Positions 15,544-24,178 of a stretch of DNA of 64,000 nt are shown piece by piece. The notes below the pieces were generated by a model, which was given only the letters and a program-made list of their open reading frames with translations, was not told the origin of the DNA and did not search any database. Source of the stretch: Terrimesophilobacter sp963702165 (lineage in GTDB: Bacteria; Actinomycetota; Actinomycetes; Actinomycetales; Microbacteriaceae); the NCBI GenBank assembly GCA_963702165.1, contig OY969722.1:1240001-1304000 (forward strand). Direction: 5' to 3'. The first letter of the stretch is position 1, and each line of letters opens with the position of its first letter. Position numbers and translations under genes: made by a program.

Positions 15544-17808
15544 TTAGGCCTCGGTGGTCTCCACCGACTCGACAGAGGCGTCGGTCGAGCCGTCCGCTTC
15601 CTCGAGCACCGGGGCGAGCGAGAGCTTGCCGCGGTCGTCGATCTTGGTGATCTCCACCTGGATCTTCTGGCCGACGCCCAGGACGTCCTCGACGTTCTCG
15701 ACGCGCTTTCCGCCGGCGAGCTTGCGCACCTCGGAGATGTGCAGCAGGCCATCCTTGCCCGGCGTGAGCGAAACGAACGCGCCGAATGTCGCGATCTTGA
15801 CGACGGTTCCGAGGAACCGCTCGCCGACCTCGGGGTTCAGCGGGTTCGCGATCGCGTTGACCGCGAGGCGTGCTGCCTCGGCCGACGGGCCATCGACTGC
15901 GCCGATGTACACGGTGCCGTCGTCCTCGATCGAGATGTCGGCGCCGGTGTCGTCCTGGATCTGGTTGATCGTCTTGCCCTTGGGGCCGATGAGCTCACCG
16001 ATCTTGTCGACAGGGATCTGCACGCTGATGACGCGGGGTGCCGTCGGTGCCATCTCGTCCGGAGCGTCGATCGCCGCGTTGATGACGGCGAGGATCGCGT
16101 TGCGTGCTTCCTTCGCCTGCTTCAGCGCACCGTCGAGCACCGACGACGGAAGCCCGGAGAGCTTCGTGTCGAGCTGGATGGCGGTGACGAACTCGCTCGT
16201 TCCGGCGACCTTGAAGTCCATGTCGCCGAGGGCATCCTCAGCGCCAAGGATGTCGGTAAGTGCCGCGTAGCGCGTCTCCCCGTTCACCTCGTCGCTGACC
16301 AGGCCCATCGCGATGCCGGCGACCGGCGCGCGCAGCGGCACGCCAGCGTTCAGCAGCGACAGGGTTGATGCGCAGACGGAGCCCATCGAGGTCGAGCCGT
16401 TGGAGCTGAGCGCCTCCGACACCTGACGGATGGCGTACGGGAACTCCTCGCGGCTCGGCAGCACCGGCACGAGAGCACGCTCGGCGAGGAAGCCGTGCCC
16501 GATCTCGCGACGCTTCGGGCTGCCGACGCGGCCGGTCTCACCGGTCGAGTAGGGCGGGAAGTTGTAGTGGTGCAGGTAGCGCTTCTTCGTGACCGGAGCC
16601 AACGAGTCGATCTGCTGCTCCATCTTCAGCATGTTCAGTGTGGTGACACCGAGGATCTGGGTCTCGCCGCGCTGGAAGATCGCGCTTCCGTGCACGCGCG
16701 GGATGACCTGCACCTCAGCGTCCAGCGGACGGATGTCCGCCAGGCCACGACCGTCAATGCGGACACCCTCGGTGAGGATGCGGCCGCGGACGACCTTCTT
16801 GGTGACCGACTTGTATGCGGCGCTGAACTGGCCGAGCACCGAATCCGGCAGCTCGCCGGACTCGACCTTCTCGGCGACGGCGGCCTTGACGCGCTCCTTG
16901 AGTGCGTCATCCGCGTTCTGGCGCTCCATCTTGTCGGCGATCTGGTAGATGCCCGCGAGCTCGGCCTCAGCCAGCTGCGCGACGGCGTCGTAGGTGCCCT
17001 GGTCGTAGGGCAGGAAGACCGGGTAGTCCTGCACCTCCTTGGCGCTCTGCGCGGCGAGCTGCTCCTGCGCCTTGACCAACTGGGCGAGGAACGGCTTGGC
17101 CGCCTCGAGGCCCTGCGCGACGATCGTCTCGTCCGGCTTGATCGCACCGCCCTGGATCAGGTTCCAGGATGCCTCGGTGGCCTCGGCCTCGACCATCATG
17201 ATCGCGACATCCTCGTTGCCGTTCGCGTCGGTGACGATGCGGCCGGCAACGGTCAGGTCGAAGACGGCCTGCTCGAGCTGCGAGTGCTTCGGGAACGCGA
17301 CCCACTGGCCGTCGATGAGCGCGAGGCGCACACCGGCGATCGGTCCGCTGAACGGCAGACCGGAGATCTGGGTGGAGGCGGATGCGGCGTTGATCGCGAG
17401 CGCGTCATAGAACTCGTCCGGTGCGATCGAGAGCACGGTGATGACGATCTGGACCTCGTTGCGCAGACCCTCGACGAACGACGGGCGCAGCGGGCGGTCG
17501 ATCAGACGGCAGACCAGGATGGCTTCGGTCGACGGGCGACCCTCCCGGCGGAAGAAGCTTCCGGGAATCTTTCCTGCTGCGTACGAACGCTCTTCGACGT
17601 CGACGGTCAGCGGGAAGAAGTCGAAGTTTTCCTTCGGCTGCTTGCTCGCGCTGGTCGCGCTGAGGAGCATGGTGTCTTCGTCGAGGTAGGCGGCAACGGC
17701 ACCCTGTGCCTGCTGCGCCAGTCGTCCGGTCTCGAACCGGACGGTGCGCGTGCCGAACTTGCCGTTATCGAGAACGGCTTCGGCGAACTTGATTTCTGGA
17801 CCCTCCAA
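15544..17808 (-). CDS. pnp: Polyribonucleotide nucleotidyltransferase (PNPase)
   Basis: 754 residues. Two RNase PH domains ('GKFGTRTVRFETGRLAQQAQ' and 'GRGLADIRPLDAEVQVIPRV', with 'MDFKVAGTSEFVTAIQLDTK' near the catalytic centre), then KH ('IPVDKIGELIGPKGKTINQI') and S1 ('GLLHISEVRKLAGGKRVENV') domains. It degrades RNA 3'-5' using phosphate. The frame is open far upstream, but the family N-terminus begins at 'LEGPEIKFAEAVL'. A TTG at 17808 with AAGGAG 9 nt before it is therefore the start. An acidic tail follows S1. Unlike the usual rpsO-pnp arrangement, rpsO is 11 kb upstream on the same strand. Confidence 0.95.
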   Translation of the reverse strand: MEGPEIKFAEAVLDNGKFGTRTVRFETGRLAQQAQGAVAAYLDEDTMLLSATSASKQPKENFDFFPLTVDVEERSYAAGKIPGSFFRREGRPSTEAILVCRLIDRPLRPSFVEGLRNEVQIVITVLSIAPDEFYDALAINAASASTQISGLPFSGPIAGVRLALIDGQWVAFPKHSQLEQAVFDLTVAGRIVTDANGNEDVAIMMVEAEATEASWNLIQGGAIKPDETIVAQGLEAAKPFLAQLVKAQEQLAAQSAKEVQDYPVFLPYDQGTYDAVAQLAEAELAGIYQIADKMERQNADDALKERVKAAVAEKVESGELPDSVLGQFSAAYKSVTKKVVRGRILTEGVRIDGRGLADIRPLDAEVQVIPRVHGSAIFQRGETQILGVTTLNMLKMEQQIDSLAPVTKKRYLHHYNFPPYSTGETGRVGSPKRREIGHGFLAERALVPVLPSREEFPYAIRQVSEALSSNGSTSMGSVCASTLSLLNAGVPLRAPVAGIAMGLVSDEVNGETRYAALTDILGAEDALGDMDFKVAGTSEFVTAIQLDTKLSGLPSSVLDGALKQAKEARNAILAVINAAIDAPDEMAPTAPRVISVQIPVDKIGELIGPKGKTINQIQDDTGADISIEDDGTVYIGAVDGPSAEAARLAVNAIANPLNPEVGERFLGTVVKIATFGAFVSLTPGKDGLLHISEVRKLAGGKRVENVEDVLGVGQKIQVEITKIDDRGKLSLAPVLEEADGSTDASVESVETTEA

Positions 17809-18201
17809 GGGATCTTTCTCCTTATGTATTGGCTCGCGCGCATGAGGATGCGCGCGGCGTACGCCGGAGCAGGAGCGGGCAGGAAGGGACACGACACATC
17901 TTGTGCCGGGCGTCTGTTCTGGCCAACAGTAGAAACACACCGTTCGAGACGGGATGCCACCACCGGTGACCAGCTTCGAGCCGGCCTGCTCCGTTGTAGT
18001 TGCTCGGTTGCTGTTGGGCAACCGGGTCAAGGCTACCAGCCGAGCGCAACTGAGCCTAGTTGGACTCGCCTTCTACTCAGCCGGCGCAGACAAAAACCTA
18101 GAACTCTAAAGAAACACGCTTATTTCACGCCGCGCTGGGCTTAATCGGCGATGAACACCCGATTCCCCGTCCATACTCTGATTCGTTCAGAGAGGAGCGC
18201 A
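17809..18201. promoter_or_regulatory. Divergent pnp/pntA intergenic region with pnp leader hairpin
   Basis: About 390 bp without a gene. On the pnp side, CGCGCGCAT-GAGG-ATGCGCGCG (17835-17856) is a perfect 9-bp stem just upstream of the AAGGAG site (17823-17818), a plausible autoregulatory leader hairpin. On the pntA side AGAGGAG (18191-18197) is the ribosome site. Promoters were not clear. Confidence 0.5.
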
Positions 18202-19351
18202 ATGAGAGTCGCTATAGAGCGGGAACGCCGCAGCGGGGAACGGCGGGTCGCCGCCACACCCGAGACGGTGAAGCAACTGACCGGGCTCGGCATGACCGTG
18301 GTCATCGAGGCTGGCGCCGGTGAGGAGTCCGGATACTCGGATGACGCCTACCGCGCCGCCGGGGCATCCGTCGAGCCGAGCATCGACCTGGGAACGGTCG
18401 ACGTGCTACGCCCACGTGCGGCCGCTCGAACCGCAGCGCGTCGCTGCGCTGCGGCGCGGCGCCATCACGGTCGGGCTGGCCTCGCCCGCCTCGGAACTCG
18501 ACACCGTGCGCGCCCTGGCCGACGCCGGGGTCACCTCGTTCGCGCTCGAACTGGTGCCGCGGATCTCGCGCGCCCAGTCGATGGATGCGCTCAGCTCGCA
18601 GGCGCTGGTCGCCGGGTACCGCGCTGTGCTCGAGGCCGCCATGCGCTACCCGCGGTTCTTCCCGCTCTACATGACCGCCGCCGCGACCATTCCGCCGGCG
18701 AAGGTGCTCGTGCTCGGCGCCGGCGTCGCCGGACTGCAGGCCATCGGCACCGCCAAGCGGCTCGGCGCTCGGGTATCGGCGAACGACATTCGCCCCGCAT
18801 CCGCCGACGAGGTCGCCTCGATGGGAGGCACCTTCATCAACCTCGAACTTGAGGCCGAGGGCGCCGGCGGCTACGCACGCGAGCTGAGCACGGACAGCGC
18901 GGAACGCCAGCGCCAGCTGCTCAGCCCGCACGTCGCCGAGGCAGACATCCTGATCACCACCGCGGCCATCCCCGGCAGGGCCGCCCCGCTGCTGGTCACC
19001 ACCGAGATGGTCAAGGGCATGAAGCCGGGATCGGTGGTGGTCGACCTCGCCGCCGAGAGCGGCGGCAACGTCGAGGGCGTCGTCTCGGGCCAGGACACTC
19101 TTGTCGAGGTCGAGGGCGGACACGTCACGCTCGTCGGGCTGGCCGATGCGCCCTCCACCATCCCGGCGGACGCGTCGCGCCTGTACGCGAAGAACGTCTC
19201 CAACCTGCTCGCGCTGATGACCGTTGAGGGACGCGTCGAGCCGGACTTCGAGGACGAGGTCGTCGCCGGCGCGTGCCTCACTCATGACGGCGTTGTGCGG
19301 CATCCGCAGACCGCCTCTGCGCTTGGACTGACCACGGAAGGAACCAACTGA
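18202..19351 (+). pseudogene. pntA: NAD(P) transhydrogenase subunit alpha part 1, one frameshift
   Basis: From ATG 18202 the protein begins as a canonical transhydrogenase NAD-binding subunit ('MRVAIERERRSGERRVAATP', 'GYSDDAYRAAGASVEPSIDL'). It loses frame near 18412, where 'GTGCTACGCC' looks like GTGCTCGCC with one extra base. The next frame continues correctly from 'HVRPLEPQRVAALRRGAITV' through the Rossmann motif 'VLVLGAGVAGLQAIGTAKRL' to 'TASALGLTTEGTN'. The repaired product would be about 382 residues. Either a sequencing error or a real lesion. The stop overlaps the next start as TGATG. PntA binds NADH in the proton-driven NADPH-forming pump. Confidence 0.85.
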
Positions 19352-19653
19352 TGGATGCCGTGACCCTGCTCACGATCACCGTGCTCGCGGTGTTCGTCGG
19401 CTTCGAGGTCGTCTCGAAGGTGACGAGCAAGCTGCACACCCCGCTCATGTCGGGCGCGAACGCGATCCACGGCATCATCCTCGTCGGCGCGATCATCGTC
19501 GCCGGGCAGACCCAGGATGTCGCCCTGCTGGTCGTCGCGCTTGTCGCGGTCGTGCTCGCGACCGCGAACCTCGTCGGCGGGTTCGTCGTCACCGACCGGA
19601 TGCTGGAGATGTTCGGCGGCCGCAAGAGCACCAAGGGAGGGGCAGCCAAGTGA
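19351..19653 (+). CDS. pntAb: NAD(P) transhydrogenase subunit alpha part 2 (membrane)
   Basis: A 100-residue membrane protein with three to four hydrophobic helices: 'LLTITVLAVFVGFEVVSKVT', 'LHTPLMSGANAIHGIILVGA' (family signature with the conserved TPLMSG.NAI.G), and 'ALLVVALVAVVLATANLVGG' with 'FVVTDRMLEMFG'. It is the transmembrane part of the split alpha subunit found in many actinobacteria and proteobacteria. It overlaps pntA (TGATG) and pntB (GTGA), so the three form one operon. This middle gene is intact although both neighbours are frameshifted. Confidence 0.92.
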   Translation: MDAVTLLTITVLAVFVGFEVVSKVTSKLHTPLMSGANAIHGIILVGAIIVAGQTQDVALLVVALVAVVLATANLVGGFVVTDRMLEMFGGRKSTKGGAAK

Positions 19654-21026
19654 ACCTGCTATCCCCGGAAATCACTGCGATCCTCTACCTGATCGCTGCC
19701 GTCTGCTTCATCCTCGCCCTCAAGGGACTGAGCTCGCCGAAGTCGGCGCGACGCGGCAACCTGATCGGTGCGGCCGGTGCGATCGTCGCGGTCGTCACGG
19801 TGTTCCTGTCCATGCAGCTCGACAACCTGCTGCTGATCGTCGCGGCGATCCTCGTCGGCTCTGCCATCGCGGTGCCGATCGCGCGGCGCGTGCAGATGAC
19901 CCAGATGCCGCAGCTCGTCGCCGGCTTCAACGGTGTCGGCGGTGGCGCCGCGGCGCTCGTCGCGCATCCTCGAGCTTGGGCACGCGGATGACACCTGGGT
20001 GCGGCGTCGCGATCGTGTTCACCATGCTGGTCGGCGCCGTGTCGTTCGCCGGTTCGGCGATCACGGTCGGCAAGCTGCAGGAGCTGATCACGCACCAGGC
20101 CGATCGTGTTCCCCGGCCTGCCGTTGCTGATGGGTCTGGTGCTGCTCGCGGCGATCGGCGCGTGCGTCATGGTCGTGGTGACCGGCGACCTTGGCTGGGC
20201 GCTCGGGCTGCTCGGAGTCGGCCTGCTCGCGGGCTTCCTGCTCGTGCTGCCGGTCGGCGGCGCGGACGTTCCGATCGTCATCTCGCTGCTGAATGCGTTC
20301 ACCGGTCTTGCGGTCGCGGCATCCGGCATCGTGCTCGGCAACGTGCTGCTGCTCGTCGCCGGGACGCTCGTCGGCGCATCCGGAACCATCCTGACCCTGG
20401 CGATGGCCTCTGCCATGGGCCGCAGCGTCGCCGGCATCATGTTCGGAGCGTTCCGCGGCTCGTCGACCGCCGGGTCGACGACGCAGAGCGACCGCCCGGT
20501 GCGTTCCGCCAGCGCGGAGGATGTCGCGGTTGAGCTCGGCTACGCGCAGCGGGTCGTGATCGTGCCCGGCTACGGCCTGGCGGTCGCGCAGGGCCAGCAC
20601 ACGATCGCCGAGCTCGCGACGGCGCTCGAGGAGCGCGGTGTCGACGTCTCGTTCGGCATCCACCCGGTCGCCGGGCGCATGCCCGGGCACATGAACGTGC
20701 TGCTGGCCGAGGCGAACGTGCCGTACGAGTCGCTGCGCGAGCTCGACGAGGTCAACCCGGAGTTCAGCCACACCGACGTCGTGCTGGTCGTCGGCGCGAA
20801 CGACGTCGTCAACCCGGCGGCGAAGACCGCGCCAGGCTCGCCGATCTACGGCATGCCGATCCTCGAGGTGAACCAGGCGAACCAGGTCGTCTTCCTGAAG
20901 CGGTCGATGCGTCCCGGCTTCGCCGGCATCGAGAACGAGCTGCTGTTCGACCCGAAGACGACCCTGCTGTTCGGCGACGCGAAGGACTCGCTGTCCAAGG
21001 TGCTCGGGGCGGTCAAGGCCCTCTAG
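19650..21026 (+). pseudogene. pntB: NAD(P) transhydrogenase subunit beta, three frameshifts
   Basis: The GTG at 19650 overlaps the pntAb stop. The protein reads correctly to about 19965 ('VAGFNGVGGGAAALVA'), then moves through the other two frames ('LELGHADDTWV', then 'GVAIVFTMLVGAVSFAGSAI') and returns to the first frame at about 20098 ('IVFPGLPLLMGLVLLAAIGA') to the end. Each step fits one extra base, near 19967, 20005 and 20097, all within 130 bp. The NADP(H) domain is intact: 'GYGLAVAQGQHTIAELA', 'GIHPVAGRMPGHMNVLLAEA', 'VVGANDVVNPAA', 'FFKRSMRPGF'-like 'FLKRSMRPGFAGIENELL'. Repaired length is near 457 residues. Confidence 0.85.
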
Positions 21027-21037
21027 CCCCCATATCT

Positions 21038-21093
21038 GAGTCGGGAGTTGTCGCCCAATTGAGCCTGCTCATTTGGGCGACAACTCCCGACTC
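21038..21093. repeat. Long-hairpin intergenic element A, copy 2 (likely bidirectional terminator)
   Basis: A perfect 21-bp stem (GAGTCGGGAGTTGTCGCCCA and one further base, with its complement) encloses a GAGC/GCTC inner stem. It lies between the convergent pntB and FMN reductase genes and shares its arms and the trailing GATGG with 1788-1842 and 35852-35911. Confidence 0.8.
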
Positions 21094-21101
21094 GATGGGC
21101 G

Positions 21102-21725
21102 TCAGCTGGGCTGGAAGCCGCCGACCGGGCTGAGCGAGGTGTCCAGCGCGAACGGGTCCCGCACGGTGTGCGAGCGCTCGGATGCCTTCATCAGCTCGGC
21201 GAGCTCGCCGGCGCCGCGGTCGATCCGCTCTGGCAGCGAGCGCACCTTGTCGCCGCTGTCGCCCCAGTCGCCTGTTGCAGCGAACACGCCCGTCGGCACG
21301 ACCACCGCGTGCAGGTAGTTGAACAGCGGCCGGATGGCGTAGTCGAGCGCGAGCGAGTGCCGCGGCGTGCCCGCGGTCGCGCCGATGAGCACGGGCAGGT
21401 CGGCGAGCGCCTTGTTGTCGACGATGTCGAAGAACGACTTGAACAGTCCGCTGTAGCTCGTCGTGAAGATCGGCGTCACCGCGATGAGCCCGTCGGACGT
21501 CTCGACGGATGCGATGACCTCCTCGAGCTTCGGGCTCGGGAAGCCGGTCAGCATGTTGTTGACGATGTCGTGCGCGAAGTCCTTCAGCTCGACGGTCACC
21601 ACGTCGACGGCGTACTCCCCCTCGAGGCGGGCGAGGGTCGCCGCCGCGAGCTTGTCGGCGAGCATCCGGGTGGATGACGGCTGGCTCAGTCCTGCCGAGA
21701 TGACGGTGAGGGTGCGGGTTTCCAT
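21102..21725 (-). CDS. CE1759-family NADPH-dependent FMN reductase
   Basis: A 207-residue flavodoxin-fold reductase. 'TLTVISAGLSQPSSTRMLAD' forms the FMN phosphate loop, 'DGLIAVTPIFTTSYSGLFKS' and 'VLIGATAGTPRHSLALDYAI' are family marks. It would supply reduced FMN to the luciferase-like monooxygenase whose stop it overlaps (TGATG). The same two-gene pairing (CE1758/CE1759 families) is known in actinobacteria. Substrate of the pair is unknown. Confidence 0.88.
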   Translation of the reverse strand: METRTLTVISAGLSQPSSTRMLADKLAAATLARLEGEYAVDVVTVELKDFAHDIVNNMLTGFPSPKLEEVIASVETSDGLIAVTPIFTTSYSGLFKSFFDIVDNKALADLPVLIGATAGTPRHSLALDYAIRPLFNYLHAVVVPTGVFAATGDWGDSGDKVRSLPERIDRGAGELAELMKASERSHTVRDPFALDTSLSPVGGFQPS

Positions 21726-22864
21726 CAGGCACCCACCGCTTCCGCCTCGACGCGCGCCGCGCGGGACTCAGCCACGCGGGCAGCGTGAGTTGGCGCATCC
21801 GGAACCTCGGCTGGGCGGTTGTTGGCGAACTCGCGGCGCAGCGCCGGGACGACCTCGCCGCCGAGCAGGTCCAGCTGCTCGAGCACGGTCTTCAGCGGCA
21901 GGCCGGCGTGGTCCATGAGGAACAGCTGGCGCTGGTAGTCGCCGACGTAGTCGCGGAAGCCGAGGGTGCGGTCGATGACCTCCTGCGGGCTGCCGACGGT
22001 CAGCGGCGTCTGCGCGGTGAACTCCTCCATGCTCGGCCCGTGACCGTACACCGGCGCGTTGTTGAAGTACGGCCGGAACTCGTTCACGGCGTCCTGCGAG
22101 TTCTTGCGCATGAACACCTGTCCGCCGAGGCCGACGATCGCCTGCGCGGCAGTGCCGTGGCCGTAGTGCTCGAAGCGCGAGCGGTAGAACTCGACCATCC
22201 GCTGCGTGTGCGACGCAGGCCAGAAGATGTGGTTGGCGAAGAAGCCGTCACCGTAGAAGGCTGCCTGCTCCGCGATCTCGGGGCTGCGGATGCTGCCGTG
22301 CCAGACGAACGGCGCGACACCGTCGAGCGGCCGCGGCGTCGAGGTGAAGCCCTGCAGCGGCGTGCGGAACTTGCCTTCCCAGTCCACGACATCCTCGCTC
22401 CACAAGCGGCGCAGGAGCGCGTACTTCTCGAGCGCGAGCGGGATGCCCTGGCGGATGTCCTCACCGAACCACGGGTACACCGGCCCGGTGTTGCCGCGAC
22501 CGAGGGTCACGTCCATGCGTCCGCCGGAGACGTGCTGCAGCATCGCGTAGTCCTCGGCCAGGCGCACCGGATCGTTCGTGGTGATCAGGGTGGTCGCCGT
22601 CGACAGGATCAGCCGCTCGGTCTTGGCCGCCAGGTAGCTGTTGATCGAGATCGGGCTGGACGGGAAGAACGGCGGGTTGTGGTGCTCGCCCATGGCGAAG
22701 ACATCGAGGCCGACCTCCTCGGCGTGCTGCGCGATGGTGAGGATGTTCTGGATGCGTTCGGCATCGGTCGGCGTGTACCCGGTCGTCGGGTCCGTCGTGA
22801 TGTCGCCGACACTGAAGATGCCGAACTGCATCTGAGAGCGAGGCGCTCCGGTCTGGGTTTCCAT
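21725..22864 (-). CDS. LLM-class flavin-dependent monooxygenase (CE1758 family)
   Basis: 379 residues, a bacterial-luciferase-like TIM barrel: 'MQFGIFSVGDITTDPTTGYT', 'HAEEVGLDVFAMGEHHNPPF', 'LSTATTLITTNDPVRLAEDY', 'LQHVSGGRMDVTLGRGNTGP' (FMN-binding), 'GSIRSPEIAEQAAFYGDGFF'. ATG 22864 with AAAGG 8 nt upstream is preferred over the ATG 15 nt earlier. Forms an operon with the FMN reductase. ATGC-GTTT-GCAT (22879-22890) lies just upstream and may be an operator. Confidence 0.88.
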   Translation of the reverse strand: METQTGAPRSQMQFGIFSVGDITTDPTTGYTPTDAERIQNILTIAQHAEEVGLDVFAMGEHHNPPFFPSSPISINSYLAAKTERLILSTATTLITTNDPVRLAEDYAMLQHVSGGRMDVTLGRGNTGPVYPWFGEDIRQGIPLALEKYALLRRLWSEDVVDWEGKFRTPLQGFTSTPRPLDGVAPFVWHGSIRSPEIAEQAAFYGDGFFANHIFWPASHTQRMVEFYRSRFEHYGHGTAAQAIVGLGGQVFMRKNSQDAVNEFRPYFNNAPVYGHGPSMEEFTAQTPLTVGSPQEVIDRTLGFRDYVGDYQRQLFLMDHAGLPLKTVLEQLDLLGGEVVPALRREFANNRPAEVPDAPTHAARVAESRAARVEAEAVGA

Positions 22865-22878
22865 GGCTGAGCCTTTCA

Positions 22879-22890
22879 ATGCGTTTGCAT
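22879..22890. promoter_or_regulatory. Candidate operator upstream of the LLM/FMN reductase operon
   Basis: ATGC-GTTT-GCAT inverted repeat 15 nt before the ATG at 22864, next to ATGTACAT (22889-22896). No regulator gene is adjacent. Confidence 0.3.
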
Positions 22891-23056
22891 GTACATCGTA
22901 CTGAACATCGCCGCCGACGTGAGAATTCCCGTCCGAGCAACTGAAGCAGGAAGCGCTCGCTCAGCGTGCTACGAGTCGTTGCACCCCCGGCGTGAAGATG
23001 CTCCGAGTCTCGTGAGTGATCACCAACCCCACCGAGAAGCGCCCTAGCGTGATTGC

Positions 23057-24178
23057 ATGCTCGCTTCAGCACCTGAGATAACAGAACTCAAGAAACTGGC
23101 GCTTCACCGAGACCCCGCAAGTGTGAGCATCTACCTCCCATCTTCACCGATTCCGAACGAAGTCCCGGGCGTTCGGATCGCTTTGAAGTCCGCGGTTGCG
23201 GATGCCGTCGCTCGCCTCGAGTTGGATGGCATCGACGCATCCTCCCGGCAGTCGATCCTGGATGCGATCGGCGACCTTGATCAGGACGAGGACTTCTGGG
23301 ATCACCAGTCGAACAGCCTGGTCGTGCTGGTCGCGCCCCGCATGCTGAACGCCTACCGCCTCGCCAGTGACGTCCGCGAGGCGGTGGTCACGAGCGACCG
23401 ATTCGAGATCGGTCCGCTGCTGCGGTCGATCAGCTATCCGCAGTGCGGCTACGCGCTCACCATCAACGCCGGCGGGGCGCGACTGTTCCACCTCTCCCCC
23501 AACCGTCGTCCGCGGGAACTGACCCTGAACGGGCTGCCCGATGACCTCCACTCGGTGCTCGAGTTCACGGTCAACGAGGGCGACGCCGATCGCGCGGGCG
23601 CCGTCGGCGGTTCCGGCCAGCGGATCGAGCACCAGAAGTACTGCCGACTGATCCAGGACGCCGTGATCGAGCGGATCGACGGCTCCGACCTGCCGCTGAT
23701 CCTGGTTGCGACCGACGACTTCGAACCGGCGTACCGGGTTGTGAACACCTACCCGAAGCTGCTTGAGACCGGCATCCGGCTCAATCCGGAGTCCGTCGAC
23801 CCGGCCGCGCTGGACGCGCGAGCGCGCGAGCTGCTGGAGCAGCACTACCGCGAGGAGCTCGAGGCGTGGCGTGAGGACTTCGGCACCAAGCAAGCGCACG
23901 GCCTGGGCACCTCGCATCTCGAGGAGGTCGCCAAGGCGGCGACGTTCGGCGCCGTCGACCAGCTGGTGTTCGATCAGTTCGCGCGGGTCGAGGGCTACAT
24001 CGACGACGACGGCATCATCCACGACGACGGGTCGCCGTCGCGCTCGTACAACATCCTGGACGCCATCGCGGTGCGTGTGCTCGAGAAGGGCGGCATCGTG
24101 AGGGCGGTCAACCCGGATGACGCGGGCAACCTCGGGCCGGTCTCGGCGATGCTGCGCTATTCGCTCGCGAACGTCTAA
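23057..24178 (+). CDS. baeRF3-like bacterial release-factor-family protein
   Basis: 373 residues resembling the bacterial archaeo-eukaryotic release factor family 3. 'SVSIYLPSSPIPNEVPGVRI' at the N-terminus, 'SLVVLVAPRMLNAYRLASDV', a central domain 'CGYALTINAGGARLFHLSPN', and the C-terminal half 'VNTYPKLLETGIRLNPESVD', 'THLEEVAKAATFGAVDQLVF'-type sequence. The family is eRF1-like and is proposed to act on ribosomes or stalled peptidyl-tRNA; no reaction is proven for this subfamily. TAGCGT 6 nt before the ATG indicates a leaderless mRNA. It overlaps the convergent LLM gene by 4 nt at the stops. Confidence 0.78.
   Translation: MLASAPEITELKKLALHRDPASVSIYLPSSPIPNEVPGVRIALKSAVADAVARLELDGIDASSRQSILDAIGDLDQDEDFWDHQSNSLVVLVAPRMLNAYRLASDVREAVVTSDRFEIGPLLRSISYPQCGYALTINAGGARLFHLSPNRRPRELTLNGLPDDLHSVLEFTVNEGDADRAGAVGGSGQRIEHQKYCRLIQDAVIERIDGSDLPLILVATDDFEPAYRVVNTYPKLLETGIRLNPESVDPAALDARARELLEQHYREELEAWREDFGTKQAHGLGTSHLEEVAKAATFGAVDQLVFDQFARVEGYIDDDGIIHDDGSPSRSYNILDAIAVRVLEKGGIVRAVNPDDAGNLGPVSAMLRYSLANV

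Noticed and set aside
17809..18030. N-terminal extension of PNPase to an ATG at 18030
   Set aside because: The extension has no PNPase similarity, and a TTG with AAGGAG matches the family N-terminus.
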